The notes below the pieces were generated by a model. It was not told the origin of the DNA and ran no database searches. It worked only from the letters and a program-made list of their open reading frames with translations. A stretch of DNA of 64,000 nucleotides from NCBI RefSeq assembly GCF_000193635.1, contig NZ_AEKT01000005.1, forward strand, positions 1 to 64,000, read 5' to 3'. Source of the stretch: Weissella cibaria KACC 11862 (GTDB taxonomy: Bacteria > Bacillota > Bacilli > Lactobacillales > Lactobacillaceae). This document shows positions 9,312 to 16,933 of this stretch, in pieces (position 1 is the stretch's first letter; each line of letters opens with the position of its first letter). Made by a program: the position numbers and the translations under genes.

Positions 9312-10706
9312 TTAATTAATCTTTACTTGTGGGTTCAATAGGCCCATTGGATCCAATAAGGCTTTGATTTGGTGTTGCAAATAATCCGTCTCCCCGAGTT
9401 CATAATTGTTCCACTGATTTTTCTGCAAACCAACCGCGTGTTCACCTGAAATCGTCCCACCACGGCGAATCGTTTCCTTGAACATATCGCTAATTGCTTC
9501 CGCTGCACCAGCTGGTGGCTCGGTCACATTTTGGTCCCAAACAATTGACGGGTGGACGTTACCATCCCCAGCGTGCCCAGCAACATATAACTCAAGACCA
9601 TACTTCTCGCCCAGTGACGTGATGTAATCCATCATGCCGGCCATTTGTGACAACGGCAAGGCCATGTCTTCCATGACGTGGTTCTTATCCTTGAAAATAG
9701 CTGGCAACATATCCTGGCGCAACTTAAGCAATGCCGCTGCCTGCTCAGGATCATCCGTTACCTGAACGTCAAAAGCACCATTCGCCGTCAACGTTTGCTC
9801 ACTAATGTTGAGAATTTCAGGTGTTGAGAAATCCAGCTTGAAAATCAGCATCGTCGCGTGTTTGTCAGCGTAGTGCGTGCCTTCAAAACGGTCCAAAGCA
9901 GCCACAGTTGCTGCGTCGAGCGCTTCCAGCATGGTTGGGTAGACACCTGAACGACGCAAGGCCCCGGTTCACTTAGCTAAATCAGCCATATCCTTAAAGA
10001 ACGCAATCCCAGTTAAGGGCGTCCCTACTGGAATTGGACTCAGCTTGACGGTGATTTCAACAATCACACCTAGCGTTCCTTCCGACCCAACAAACAATTG
10101 TGTCAAATCATACCCAAACGCCTGCTTCAGCGTACGGCCACCTAACGTCACTAAACGGCCATCCGCAAGCACAACCTTCACACCAAGAATATTATCCTTG
10201 GTGACGCCATAACGCACGGAACTCATACCACCAGCGTTTGTTGACACATTACCACCAATACTACTGATGTTCTTTGAGCCTGGGTCAGGCGCGTAGAAGA
10301 AACCAACTTCACGGGCAGCTTTATCCAAATCGTTGTTAATTACCCCTGGCTCAACAACTGCTACAGAGTCATCGGGATTCACTTCCAAAATATGGTTCAT
10401 GCGATCAAGTGACAAAATCACCGCACCTGACCGGCCTCGTGATCCGGATACCACACTGGTACCCGTTGCCTTGGTAATAACCGCCAAGTGGTACTGACGG
10501 GCTACGGCCAATACCGCTTGCACATCTGCAATCGTGGCCGCTTCAATGACGGCGAGTGGTAGGATTACTTGGTCAACCACTGAATATTGATCATCACTAT
10601 ACTTATACAATGTGTCTTGATCAGTTAAGACATCACCAGTTACGACCTGCGTTTGCAAAGCCGCAATAATATCCTGGTTCGAGAACGCTGCAAAATTAAT
10701 CGACAT
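9312..10706 (-). pseudogene. GlcD-like FAD-linked oxidase interrupted by an in-frame TGA
   Basis: The two halves together match one FAD-binding oxidoreductase of the glycolate/D-lactate oxidase subunit D family (about 465 residues). The first half (10706-9969) holds the FAD-binding PCMH domain with ITKATGTSVVSGSRGR, PDPGSKNISSIGGNVSTNAGG and VGSEGTLGVI. The second (about 9959-9312) holds the FAD-oxidase C domain with HAGDGNVHPSI and GEHAVGLQKN. They are joined in the same frame by a single TGA at 9971-9969 (LAK-stop-TGALRRSGVYP). There is no frameshift and no good restart site; the first possible restart is a TTG at 9959 without a Shine-Dalgarno. The start ATG at 10706 has an AAGG site. It is a recent nonsense mutation, a sequencing error, or less likely readthrough. 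Confidence 0.85.
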
Positions 10707-10709
10707 CAC

Positions 10710-11064
10710 TTCGACCTTCCGTTTCTCAGCTAGTGTGTATGTTACGCTTACATCTTAACTCGCTTACTAAAAATAAATGCAAAAGTCCGGTATTGTGGTG
10801 ACACCAGAACTAACCATCCTCATTAATGGTAATTTCTCAGAGATTTATAAATGTATTCTCCCGCCAGAATTACAGACATCATCAGTTCCCCCAGAGGCAA
10901 AAATTGCTTTACGGGGGGATTTTTTTGTTCTGAGAGCCCAATCAATAAATCGTCATAATTATCTGATACCTTTTATGCAAATACGATAGAAATAAAATTT
11001 TCTCTATTGCATTAAACACGTCCAGATAGGATCGACGTTAAAAGCTGCAAAAGGAGTCTTTGTT
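10710..11064. other. intergenic region with a plus-strand orphan leader/terminator
   Basis: 355 bp between divergent genes. The right end holds the ribosome binding site (AAAGGAG) of the DUF4352 gene. The middle of the plus strand contains small hairpins and then a strong terminator at 10887-10926, about 140 bp before that gene. No protein gene is supported. The terminator could end a small RNA or act as an attenuator. Confidence 0.4.
10887..10926 (+). terminator. strong plus-strand terminator with no gene in front of it
   Basis: TCCCCC pairs with GGGGGA around an inner GCAA/TTGC stem, followed by TTTTTTTG. No plus-strand gene precedes it, so it ends either a leader or a small RNA. Confidence 0.6.
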
Positions 11065-11808
11065 TTGGAAAAAGCAAAAGAAAAAAAGGTTCTTGGTATC
11101 ATTGCATTGATTATCGCCATTTTCGCGCTGATCTTATCTTGGGTACCAATTGTAAATAATATAGCAGCCATTTTTGCTGTTCTTGGTATCATATTGGGTG
11201 TTATTGCACTTGTGATTAATCGCAAGAATAAAAAGACAATTGCACTCATCGCGACTATTCTGTCAGTTTTATCAATCATAGTTGTATTAGCTACTCAAGG
11301 TTTGTACTCGAAAGCGATTGATGATGCCACTGGGAAATCAGACAAAAATGTCACCTCAACCGCTTCTTCAACTGCTTCATCAGAGAAGAAAGACGATACC
11401 ACAAAGAAAACTTTCAAATTGAGCGAGACCGTTAAACAGCAAAACGGACTGGAAATTAAGGTCAACAATGTTAAATTCACGCAAGGAACCGAATACACAA
11501 CGCCGAAAGCTGGTACTCAGTTTATCCTAGTGAACGTTACTCTTAAGAACACGGGAAATAAATCTGTCAGCTATAACCCGTATGACTTTAAGCTCGATGA
11601 TAATGGCAATCAAACGGATATGAATTCTTATGCCGGTAGTGATGAACAGGGAAATCCCGTCGTATCAGATGATTTACATTCAGGTACTTTACAACCTAAC
11701 GCAACCGTTTCAGGAACCTTGGTTGGTGAAGGAAACCCTGAAAATGACATTAAACTTGCTTCTGTCGACTACGATGGCGAAATCAACTGGACAATTAATT
11801 TGAAATAG
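11065..11808 (+). CDS. DUF4352 membrane-anchored protein
   Basis: 247 residues starting at TTG 11065, nine bases after AAAGGAG. Residues of about 8-30 and 32-72 form two or three hydrophobic segments around a short NRKNKK turn. A Ser/Thr-rich linker follows (TSTASSTASSEKK). From about residue 115 the protein resembles DUF4352/telomeric-repeat-binding-factor-2-like extracellular domains (VKQQNGLEIKVNNVKF, FILVNVTLKNTGNKSV, GTLVGEGNPENDIKL). Such proteins are cell-surface anchored with unknown ligands. It is followed by a frameshifted zinc-ribbon gene. Topology and DUF assignment are by pattern; no function is proposed. Confidence 0.7.
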   Translation: MEKAKEKKVLGIIALIIAIFALILSWVPIVNNIAAIFAVLGIILGVIALVINRKNKKTIALIATILSVLSIIVVLATQGLYSKAIDDATGKSDKNVTSTASSTASSEKKDDTTKKTFKLSETVKQQNGLEIKVNNVKFTQGTEYTTPKAGTQFILVNVTLKNTGNKSVSYNPYDFKLDDNGNQTDMNSYAGSDEQGNPVVSDDLHSGTLQPNATVSGTLVGEGNPENDIKLASVDYDGEINWTINLK

Positions 11809-11913
11809 CTATCTCTCATCCATTAATTTAGATGCAAAATTTTCATCAGCGATTACTCCTAGAATTCTCACATCCAATTGATACTCTAAAGGAAACATTT
11901 GGAGGGCATCAGA

Positions 11914-12067
11914 ATGGTAGTAACTTGCGAAAATTGCGGTAGTGAATTCAACACTAACGACTTAAACCCTAGTTTTAGCCTGGGAAGATGATAACAATGA
12001 GTTCCCATATTGGACGTGTCCAGACTGTGAATACAACAATTTTGTTTACGATTTGGATGATAACTAA
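11914..12067 (+). pseudogene. small zinc-ribbon protein gene with a one-base frameshift
   Basis: An ATG at 11914, preceded by GGAGG at 11901-11905, encodes MVVTCENCGSEFNTNDLNPS and then runs to TGA at 11989. One frame over, the sequence continues as AWEDDNNEFPYWTCPDCEY and on to a TAA at 12065. Removing one T from the TTTT at 11973-11976 joins both parts into a protein of about 50 residues with two CxxC pairs, the pattern of a small zinc ribbon. It is followed directly by a strong terminator. Either the gene is broken by a homopolymer slip or the read has one extra T. The parent family is not recognised. Confidence 0.65.
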
Positions 12068-12069
12068 AA

Positions 12070-12111
12070 TGAGCGCACAACCCGATTTCTGAGGTTGTGC
12101 GCTCATTTTTT
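12070..12111 (+). terminator. intrinsic terminator after the zinc-ribbon gene
   Basis: A 13-bp perfect stem (TGAGCGCACAACC/GGTTGTGCGCTCA) followed by TTTTTT. It can also serve the convergent minus-strand gene only weakly. Confidence 0.85.
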
Positions 12112-12143
12112 ATGTTTCAATCAGTTTGTTAATTGCACCAAGC

Positions 12144-12629
12144 TCAGCAATCAACGGTCCAAGTTGTTTCATCCGGGGTCGCCGTGTTATTCACGCCATC
12201 TGAGACAAATTCAGCCCGAATATTTTTGGCCTCCCGAATAAGTTTAACGAGTAGTCCGCCAATTTTGATAAACAAGCGTAGCAACTTCACAACTTTTTCT
12301 AAAGCGGCCGTGTTCAAGGTCATCGCCGCCATCCCCAATTGGGCATTGTATGTCGTGGTCGCATTTTTCTGAACCCGTTCGTCATTGAAAAATGCCCACA
12401 TGACATCGTTCGCTTCCCCACGCGTCACAAACTTGCCGAACTTGTGATCCAAAGCAAATGCCAATTGCTCTTTCGAGTGAATGACCGGGTTGCCAGCATC
12501 ATCCAAAACAACATCGTCAAGTAACGTCATATTTTTACCATGTGCAAATCCAAGCCCTGAAACAGCCAGACCGCTTAAATCCGGCTGATGTTGTGCTTGC
12601 TTTAATTTTTCTAACTCAGTTGGTGTCAT
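12144..12629 (-). CDS. uncharacterised 161-residue protein
   Basis: I do not recognise this family. The ATG at 12629 is chosen because GGAGGAC lies just upstream and a TATAAT sits at 12668-12673; the frame extends to a GTG at 12653. Visible are a Lys/Gln-rich N-terminus, then a central part (SKEQLAFALDHKFGKFVTRGEANDVMWAFFNDERV), and a C-terminal amphipathic to hydrophobic helix (VVKLLRLFIKIGGLLVKLIREAKNI) that could bind membrane. It lies downstream of the DUF2325 gene with its own promoter, and converges with the zinc-ribbon gene. No function is proposed. Confidence 0.6.
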   Translation of the reverse strand: MTPTELEKLKQAQHQPDLSGLAVSGLGFAHGKNMTLLDDVVLDDAGNPVIHSKEQLAFALDHKFGKFVTRGEANDVMWAFFNDERVQKNATTTYNAQLGMAAMTLNTAALEKVVKLLRLFIKIGGLLVKLIREAKNIRAEFVSDGVNNTATPDETTWTVDC

Positions 12630-12667
12630 TAGACCGTCCTCCTCTAGTTTCACGGTTGTTTACCGTC

Positions 12668-12673
12668 ATTATA
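12668..12673 (-). promoter_or_regulatory. -10 element for the 12144-12629 gene
   Basis: A perfect TATAAT on the minus strand, 39 bp before the chosen ATG. The -35 region is poor. Confidence 0.5.
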
Positions 12674-12707
12674 CCGAGAACCGGTCAAAAACCGGGCATC
12701 CAAACTT

Positions 12708-14573
12708 TTAGTCAGCTAAGGCTAAGGCCATGTTGAGCATCGTTGAAACACCTGGGTTGGCCTCCACCCGCACATTCAATTCAGGATCCTTGCGAATGAC
12801 TTCGTAAGCTTCCCAGACCGTGTGGTGATGCGAACCATTCATCACCACAATCTTCAAATCATACTTATCGTTCCACAGCATGTCATTGACTTTGCCCTCA
12901 CCAATCTTTGAGGTATCAATCCAGTCAACTGCCGCACCATATTCTTCAATACGGCGCTTAGCCATCCCGGCTGACTGACCAAACCAGGAAACAATCATCA
13001 CCCGTTTACCAGCTAAGCGGTCATCAGTATCATGCGTCTCCGGTTCGGCCGGCTCATCTTTTACTTTGGTCGCTGATTCATCAATCGCCCGGAGGCTCCG
13101 CAAGATGACAACCACATTTGTATCTGACCGCACCTTAGCTGAATAAATAACGTGCTCGGCAATTGTGGCCGTATCAATGCCATTATAGTCAATCTGGTCA
13201 TCCAAACTGCTATACGTCACATCATTCAGGGTCACAAAATCCCAATAGCCGGCATTTTTCACGAATTGCCCCTGCACCTGCTGCCAAAGTGATTTTTCAT
13301 CATTAGTTAACGTGTTGTACTTATCAACCAAGCGATCAAGCCGGACATAATCAGTAACCGTATCTGCCGACAAGTTTGCGATTAGTAAATCCATCATCTC
13401 CCGGTTTGTCAGCGTGGCTGGGGTAACAGCGGCCGGTACTGGTTCCGTTGGCGTTGGTTCGCTTGCGACTTCAGCTGGTTCGGTTACCGGTGTCGCCGGC
13501 ACACCTTGTTGCAGCGTTGCAATTTTCTCTGCCAAGACATTCATAATGGTCACCGCATTGGTATCATTAAACAGCCCAGTTGCCGTCATCGTTGGCTGTG
13601 GTTGGGTAACAGCCGTCTGGGCTAATTCACCGTGTAACCGGTCGTTTTCCTGTTGCGCTTGCGCTAAATCAGCTTGCAACGCTTGTTGACTAGCTGCCAA
13701 TTCACGCACTTGCTGACGGAGTTGTTCATTCTCGCGCCGGTTATTGTCTTGCTCACCATCCGCAATCTCAAATTCATCGAGACGCTTTTTATAGGTCATC
13801 AACATGTTATTAGCAGCGGCAAGCTCAGTCGCTTGCTGCTTAAGTTGGGCCTGTAACGCCGCTTGGTCGTCGGTTGTCGCGCTTACGGATGTCTCGACGT
13901 TGGCCAGGTCTTGGCGAAGACTATCTGCTTCGTTTTCAGCAGTGACAGCCCGGGCCATGTTGGCTTGCGCTTCCTTCTTTAAGGTCTTGTTGGCCTTGTT
14001 TAATCGGTTGATTTCACTTTGCAAATCCGTCACTGTGGTATCCGGCTGGGGGTCCTGAGCAACCGCCATGTCAGTCATCCGGCGCTTCAACGGTTTAGCT
14101 GGTCGGCGAGCAGGTGTCACCTTATCATCTGGTCTGAGTTCGAAATAGTCTTCAAGTTGCATCGCGTCGTCGATCTGTAACAACGCCTGTAGATCAGCAT
14201 ACGAGCGCGTCCCTTTCACCATCATTGATACCGCGGTTGCGAAGTCTTCATATTCCATCATGATATCGCCACGGTCGGCGTGCGTGACCATGTAACGACC
14301 CAAATGTGGCTTCACCTCATATTCAGTCAACGCAAGTGGTTGCTCCTCATTTGGAAATGCAGCCATCAGTGTCTCCTGCAGTTGTTGCAAGACAATTGCT
14401 GCTTTCGTATGAACCACACTTTTCTGAGCTACTGATCGGCCCATTAACTCCTGCAAGTTTAATAACTTGTGTTGGACCGTTTGTGCAAGTGGCGTCGTCG
14501 TTTTAGTCGTACGGGTCACTTGTGTTTGTTGCTGTAATAAATGTTTCAGTTGTTTCTTATTAACCTTTGCCAT
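12708..14573 (-). CDS. DUF2325-domain coiled-coil protein
   Basis: 621 residues from the ATG at 14573 (MAKVNKKQLKHLL), preceded at 8 nt by GAGG; the longer frame to 14801 lacks such a site. The N-terminal 190 residues are a Gln/Thr-rich domain with a Lys/Arg-rich segment (RRPAKPLKRRM). A long coiled coil follows (about 200-345), then a Pro/Thr/Glu linker. The C-terminal 95 residues match DUF2325 (KRVMIVSWFGQSAGMAKRRI, VVMNGSHHHTVWEAYEVI, ANPGVSTMLNMAL). DUF2325 proteins are poorly known. Coiled coil plus a small alpha/beta domain suggests a scaffold or regulator. No partner gene is adjacent. Confidence 0.75.
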   Translation of the reverse strand: MAKVNKKQLKHLLQQQTQVTRTTKTTTPLAQTVQHKLLNLQELMGRSVAQKSVVHTKAAIVLQQLQETLMAAFPNEEQPLALTEYEVKPHLGRYMVTHADRGDIMMEYEDFATAVSMMVKGTRSYADLQALLQIDDAMQLEDYFELRPDDKVTPARRPAKPLKRRMTDMAVAQDPQPDTTVTDLQSEINRLNKANKTLKKEAQANMARAVTAENEADSLRQDLANVETSVSATTDDQAALQAQLKQQATELAAANNMLMTYKKRLDEFEIADGEQDNNRRENEQLRQQVRELAASQQALQADLAQAQQENDRLHGELAQTAVTQPQPTMTATGLFNDTNAVTIMNVLAEKIATLQQGVPATPVTEPAEVASEPTPTEPVPAAVTPATLTNREMMDLLIANLSADTVTDYVRLDRLVDKYNTLTNDEKSLWQQVQGQFVKNAGYWDFVTLNDVTYSSLDDQIDYNGIDTATIAEHVIYSAKVRSDTNVVVILRSLRAIDESATKVKDEPAEPETHDTDDRLAGKRVMIVSWFGQSAGMAKRRIEEYGAAVDWIDTSKIGEGKVNDMLWNDKYDLKIVVMNGSHHHTVWEAYEVIRKDPELNVRVEANPGVSTMLNMALALAD

Positions 14574-15012
14574 CTCAATACCCTCAAATCTCATTATTCT
14601 CTTGCGGTGTTGCCAAACACCATGTGTGAAAATCACTATTTCTAGCATAGCACGCCACCCCAGTGTTTGGCAGAAGTTGCGTCTTTGGGCATATACCAAA
14701 AAGACCACATTACCGGCCTCGCTGTGCACGGTGATGTGGTCATCCCAAAATAACGGTTCAATATCATGCTGCTTGAGAAAAGTCAGTTGGCAAAGCGACA
14801 CAATTTGACGGCATGTTTTGAACCCTCCATTAGTGTAGTCCTTTCCAGAACACGTGGCACAGATGTCTGGAATACGTTGTTGTTAGACTGACTAATACCT
14901 GAATAGTGGAACTTTGCCGTAACCGCGTGTATTCGGCGTACACTTACTTAGTGGCTTCCGCATCGTGCCACACCTTCTATAATCTCAACAATCACAATAT
15001 TCTTGATGCGAA
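14574..15012. other. long intergenic region with minus-strand hairpins, no protein gene supported
   Basis: About 440 bp upstream of the DUF2325 gene. On the minus strand there is a GTGGC/GCCAC hairpin and two overlapping, mutually exclusive hairpins (GTGTA/TACAC and GCCG/CGGC) between roughly 14880 and 14970. The frame extension of the DUF2325 gene covers 14574-14801 but lacks a ribosome site. A promoter-like TGCTATGCT lies close to the gene. It may be a structured leader or a small RNA. Confidence 0.35.
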
Positions 15013-15054
15013 AAAGCACCGGACCTACGCAACTGCGTGAGTCCGGTGCTTTTA
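15013..15054 (-). terminator. terminator after the small coiled-coil gene
   Basis: A 13-bp stem AAAAGCACCGGAC/GTCCGGTGCTTTT followed by T's on the minus strand. Confidence 0.8.
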
Positions 15055-15055
15055 G

Positions 15056-15301
15056 TTAATTGTCTTGTGTCAATTGCGCCAGTTTCTTTTCGAGCGTTGT
15101 GACCAACGTCAACAGTTCCGCTTGTTGATTAAGTAGCAACGCATTTTGCGTCTCTAAGTAGTCAAAGCGCAATGCATCACGATGTTCCAACAGCCGCCCT
15201 CGATTTGATTTCAAATCCAGTTCAGCCGCCATTTCATCGCGATCTTTCTCTAAGTCAGCAAGTCGTTTTTCAAGATTTTTTCGATCGTTCTGTCTAGTCA
15301 T
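15056..15301 (-). CDS. small coiled-coil protein, second gene of a two-gene unit
   Basis: 81 residues from the ATG at 15301 (MTRQNDRKNLEKRL), preceded by AAGGGG. Almost the entire chain has heptad-like, charged helical sequence (LADLEKDRDEMAAEL, LLTLVTTLEKKLAQL), so it is probably a coiled coil. The family is not recognised. It begins 34 bp after the preceding small gene, which shares the repeat-rich control region facing the XRE regulator, so the three genes may form one regulatory module. Confidence 0.6.
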   Translation of the reverse strand: MTRQNDRKNLEKRLADLEKDRDEMAAELDLKSNRGRLLEHRDALRFDYLETQNALLLNQQAELLTLVTTLEKKLAQLTQDN

Positions 15302-15334
15302 GCCGATATCATCCCCTTCCAACGACAGCAACCC

Positions 15335-15595
15335 TTATTTAGCTGAGAGTCCTGTTTCACGCGCTAGTTGGTGAATCGTCGTATCATCAACGTGCAATTG
15401 TTGCCGAATGGCCGCGTATGACACGTGGTCACGTTGCGTCAACAATTGGGTATACCGTTCAACCAATTGCGCATGGTACGCCCCCTTGTTCAACCCTTGG
15501 GTTTCAATGACGGGTGCCGTGTCAATCCCCGTTGACTTCGTGAACCCGTAGTGGATGTTACCAATTCCTGTGCTTGATGCATCAAAGTTTGCCAT
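15335..15595 (-). CDS. uncharacterised 86-residue protein with HTH-like C-terminus
   Basis: The start ATG at 15595 has GAGGG seven bases upstream. The C-terminal half (RYTQLLTQRDHVSYAAIRQQLHVDDTTIHQLARETGLSAK) reads like a short helix-turn-helix of the kind that recognises DNA: 'AAIRQQL' then 'TTIHQLARETGL'. I do not recognise the family. It leads a two-gene unit divergent from the XRE regulator, with a perfect palindrome (15613-15628) over the expected transcription start. A role as a regulated small DNA-binding protein is an inference. Confidence 0.55.
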   Translation of the reverse strand: MANFDASSTGIGNIHYGFTKSTGIDTAPVIETQGLNKGAYHAQLVERYTQLLTQRDHVSYAAIRQQLHVDDTTIHQLARETGLSAK

Positions 15596-15612
15596 ATTAA
15601 ATCCCTCTTTGC

Positions 15613-15628
15613 ACACGTCGAAACGTGT
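15613..15628. promoter_or_regulatory. palindrome ACACGT-CGAA-ACGTGT, probable operator
   Basis: A perfect 6-4-6 inverted repeat, 5-20 bp downstream of a TATTAA -10-like element and just before the ribosome site of the 86-residue gene. The placement over the transcription start suggests repressor binding, plausibly by the neighbouring XRE protein. Confidence 0.45.
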
Positions 15629-15631
15629 TGC

Positions 15632-15662
15632 TTAATACTTTCTGTCAACCAATGGACCAAAA
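15632..15662 (-). repeat. copy A of a direct repeat in the XRE control region (promoter/operator-like)
   Basis: A 31-bp unit that matches 15762-15791 at about three quarters of positions, including TTAATACTTT, TGT and AATGG. On the minus strand both copies read TTG(G/C)(T/C)C, 16-17 bp, TATTAA, a promoter-like layout. Confidence 0.5.
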
Positions 15663-15761
15663 ACGAAAAGTCACGTTCACAACCTACCACAGTTGCGGAT
15701 CATGACTTTGTGACTGACATTTTAAATGGGTGATAACACTTTTAATCTCCCTCATGTTATT

Positions 15762-15791
15762 TTAATACTTTTTGTAAGTAAATGGGCAAAA
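15762..15791 (-). repeat. copy B of the direct repeat in the XRE control region
   Basis: The second copy, about 130 bp upstream of copy A, lying between the two divergent genes. Shared operator sites or tandem promoters are the simplest reading. Confidence 0.5.
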
Positions 15792-15825
15792 GTCCGAAAA
15801 AATGGCGTTATTTCCTTGTTCGCTA

Positions 15826-15831
15826 TATAAT
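15826..15831 (+). promoter_or_regulatory. -10 element for the XRE regulator
   Basis: A perfect TATAAT 77 bp before the ATG at 15908. No good -35 is present, which would suit a regulated promoter. Confidence 0.5.
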
Positions 15832-15907
15832 CGTTTGACGGATCCACCGCTAATGGGGTTCAATAGAAGTATCACATAGTCGCATTCGGCTAGAAAGAAG
15901 CTTTCAT

Positions 15908-16273
15908 ATGGCAGCATTCACACCCATTACTTTTAATCGCATTAAAGAAATTGCAGATGAACAAGGCTATTCCCTTCGAACTATTAATAATGTGGCCGAA
16001 TTAGGCACAAACACCATTTACGGTTGGAAGTTTAAAGAGCCCACCATTGCTCACGTCGAGGCCGTCGCGAACGTACTGGGCGTTTCAGTCAATTACTTGC
16101 TGGGCTACACCGACAGCCGTGATAACAGCGTCGAGACCTTACCCTTGGAATTTACTGAGATTGATACCGACATGGAAGAAATCGTTGCCTTGATTGAGTC
16201 GGCCGGTCTATCAAAGTTGCAACTACAAACCTTGAAGCGTCTCATTCAAAAAGATTTAACGCAATTTGACTAA
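15908..16273 (+). CDS. XRE-family transcriptional regulator
   Basis: 121 residues. The N-terminal 66 residues form an HTH_3/Cro-CI domain (RIKEIADEQGYSLRTINN, NTIYGWKFKEPTIAHVEAVANVLGVSVNYLLGYTD), including the typical 'VSVNYLLG' end. The C-terminal part is acidic and helical and could oligomerise. It is divergent from two small genes and faces two repeated promoter-like units and a palindrome, so it probably controls them and itself. The AGAAAGAAG sequence upstream serves as ribosome binding site. It resembles stand-alone regulators rather than phage repressors, since no phage genes are nearby. Confidence 0.85.
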   Translation: MAAFTPITFNRIKEIADEQGYSLRTINNVAELGTNTIYGWKFKEPTIAHVEAVANVLGVSVNYLLGYTDSRDNSVETLPLEFTEIDTDMEEIVALIESAGLSKLQLQTLKRLIQKDLTQFD

Positions 16274-16275
16274 CA

Positions 16276-16307
16276 AAACCGCGTATCCACATGGGTACGC
16301 GGTTTTC
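16276..16307. terminator. bidirectional terminator between convergent genes
   Basis: AAAACCGCGTA pairs with TACGCGGTTTT around a short loop. It serves the XRE gene on the plus strand and the 110-residue gene on the minus strand. Confidence 0.75.
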
Positions 16308-16314
16308 ATTTTGA

Positions 16315-16647
16315 TTAGAATTGGGCGGCAGACCCATAATCTGTCCGATAAGCACCGTTTACGCCAGCCAGTTTACCAATTTCACGTAATTGCGCCACAT
16401 AAGGCGCAGCGCCATCCGGCAAGGTGAAGGTGCGGTTGAAAACGCTAAAATCAATATAGGCCACTAAGCGGTTCGCCCACCGACGGGCATCCTCGCCTCG
16501 TTCCATACGGGTTGCCACGCGTTGGGCCACCAGCAAAAGTTCATTAATCACATCAGCCTCGTTCAATACCTGCTGCAGTCCCATCACTGCATCTAGAACT
16601 TGAGCCCGCTCCAGCCGATCAATACGGCGTTGCTTATTAAAAAACAT
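16315..16647 (-). CDS. uncharacterised 110-residue protein
   Basis: The start ATG at 16647 follows AAGGGGG. The sequence is helical and rich in Arg and Ala (RRIDRLERAQVLDAVMGLQQVL, RVATRMERGEDARRWANRLVAYI), with no signal peptide or membrane segment. A -10-like TAGACT with TTTTCA 16 bp upstream precedes it. I do not recognise the family. It stands alone between the XRE gene and pnuC; no function is proposed. Confidence 0.55.
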   Translation of the reverse strand: MFFNKQRRIDRLERAQVLDAVMGLQQVLNEADVINELLLVAQRVATRMERGEDARRWANRLVAYIDFSVFNRTFTLPDGAAPYVAQLREIGKLAGVNGAYRTDYGSAAQF

Positions 16648-16739
16648 CGTACTACCCCCTTACGGACAGTCTAGCACTTTTTCGGGTGTTGAAAAGCGGA
16701 TATTTTACTTATTAAATTCACGCTTGCTATTATGTCCCT

Positions 16740-16921
16740 TTGGCGTTAAAGTTATGCCACGTTGACATTTTAGCAGCGCCGACCGGAGCTTGTCGTTAAA
16801 CAGCTCAGAGGGTTTTACGGGATACAACCGCCTCTCAAAAAACAAACCGGCCGGTACAATTTTTGTACCAGTCGCATGTCGCATGCGCCCACGTTACCGA
16901 ATCGGTGGGTTTTCAACAATC
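16740..16921 (+). ncRNA. structured 5' leader of pnuC, candidate riboswitch
   Basis: Between a TATTAT -10 (16728-16733) and the pnuC ribosome site lie about 180 nt with several stems. CCGACCGG (16779-16786) can pair with CCGGCCGG (16847-16854) with one A.C mismatch. This closes a junction holding GAGCT/AGCTC and AGAGG/CCTCT hairpins. Then come GGTACAA/TTGTACC (16853-16869), overlapping the closing stem, and CCCAC/GTGGG followed by TTTTC just before GGAGG. Overlapping alternative stems close to the ribosome site are typical of a switch. The gene imports an NAD precursor, so NAD+ or nicotinamide riboside is the natural ligand guess. No match to a named class is claimed. Confidence 0.45.
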
Positions 16922-16933
16922 GGAGGAACACCT

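Noticed and set aside
14574-14801. Extension of the DUF2325 gene to 14801
   Set aside because: No ribosome site and no family residues; it overlaps a promoter-like element.
14880-15000. Hairpins as tRNA or 6S RNA
   Set aside because: No cloverleaf, no CCA, and no 6S-like central bubble could be drawn.
16740-16870. preQ1 class I riboswitch before pnuC
   Set aside because: AGAGG/CCTCT followed by CAAAAAAC recalls that class, but the loop is too long and the core bases do not match.
16790-16933. Long N-terminal extension of pnuC
   Set aside because: It covers the structured leader and lacks PnuC-like residues; the ATG at 16934 has a GGAGG site.
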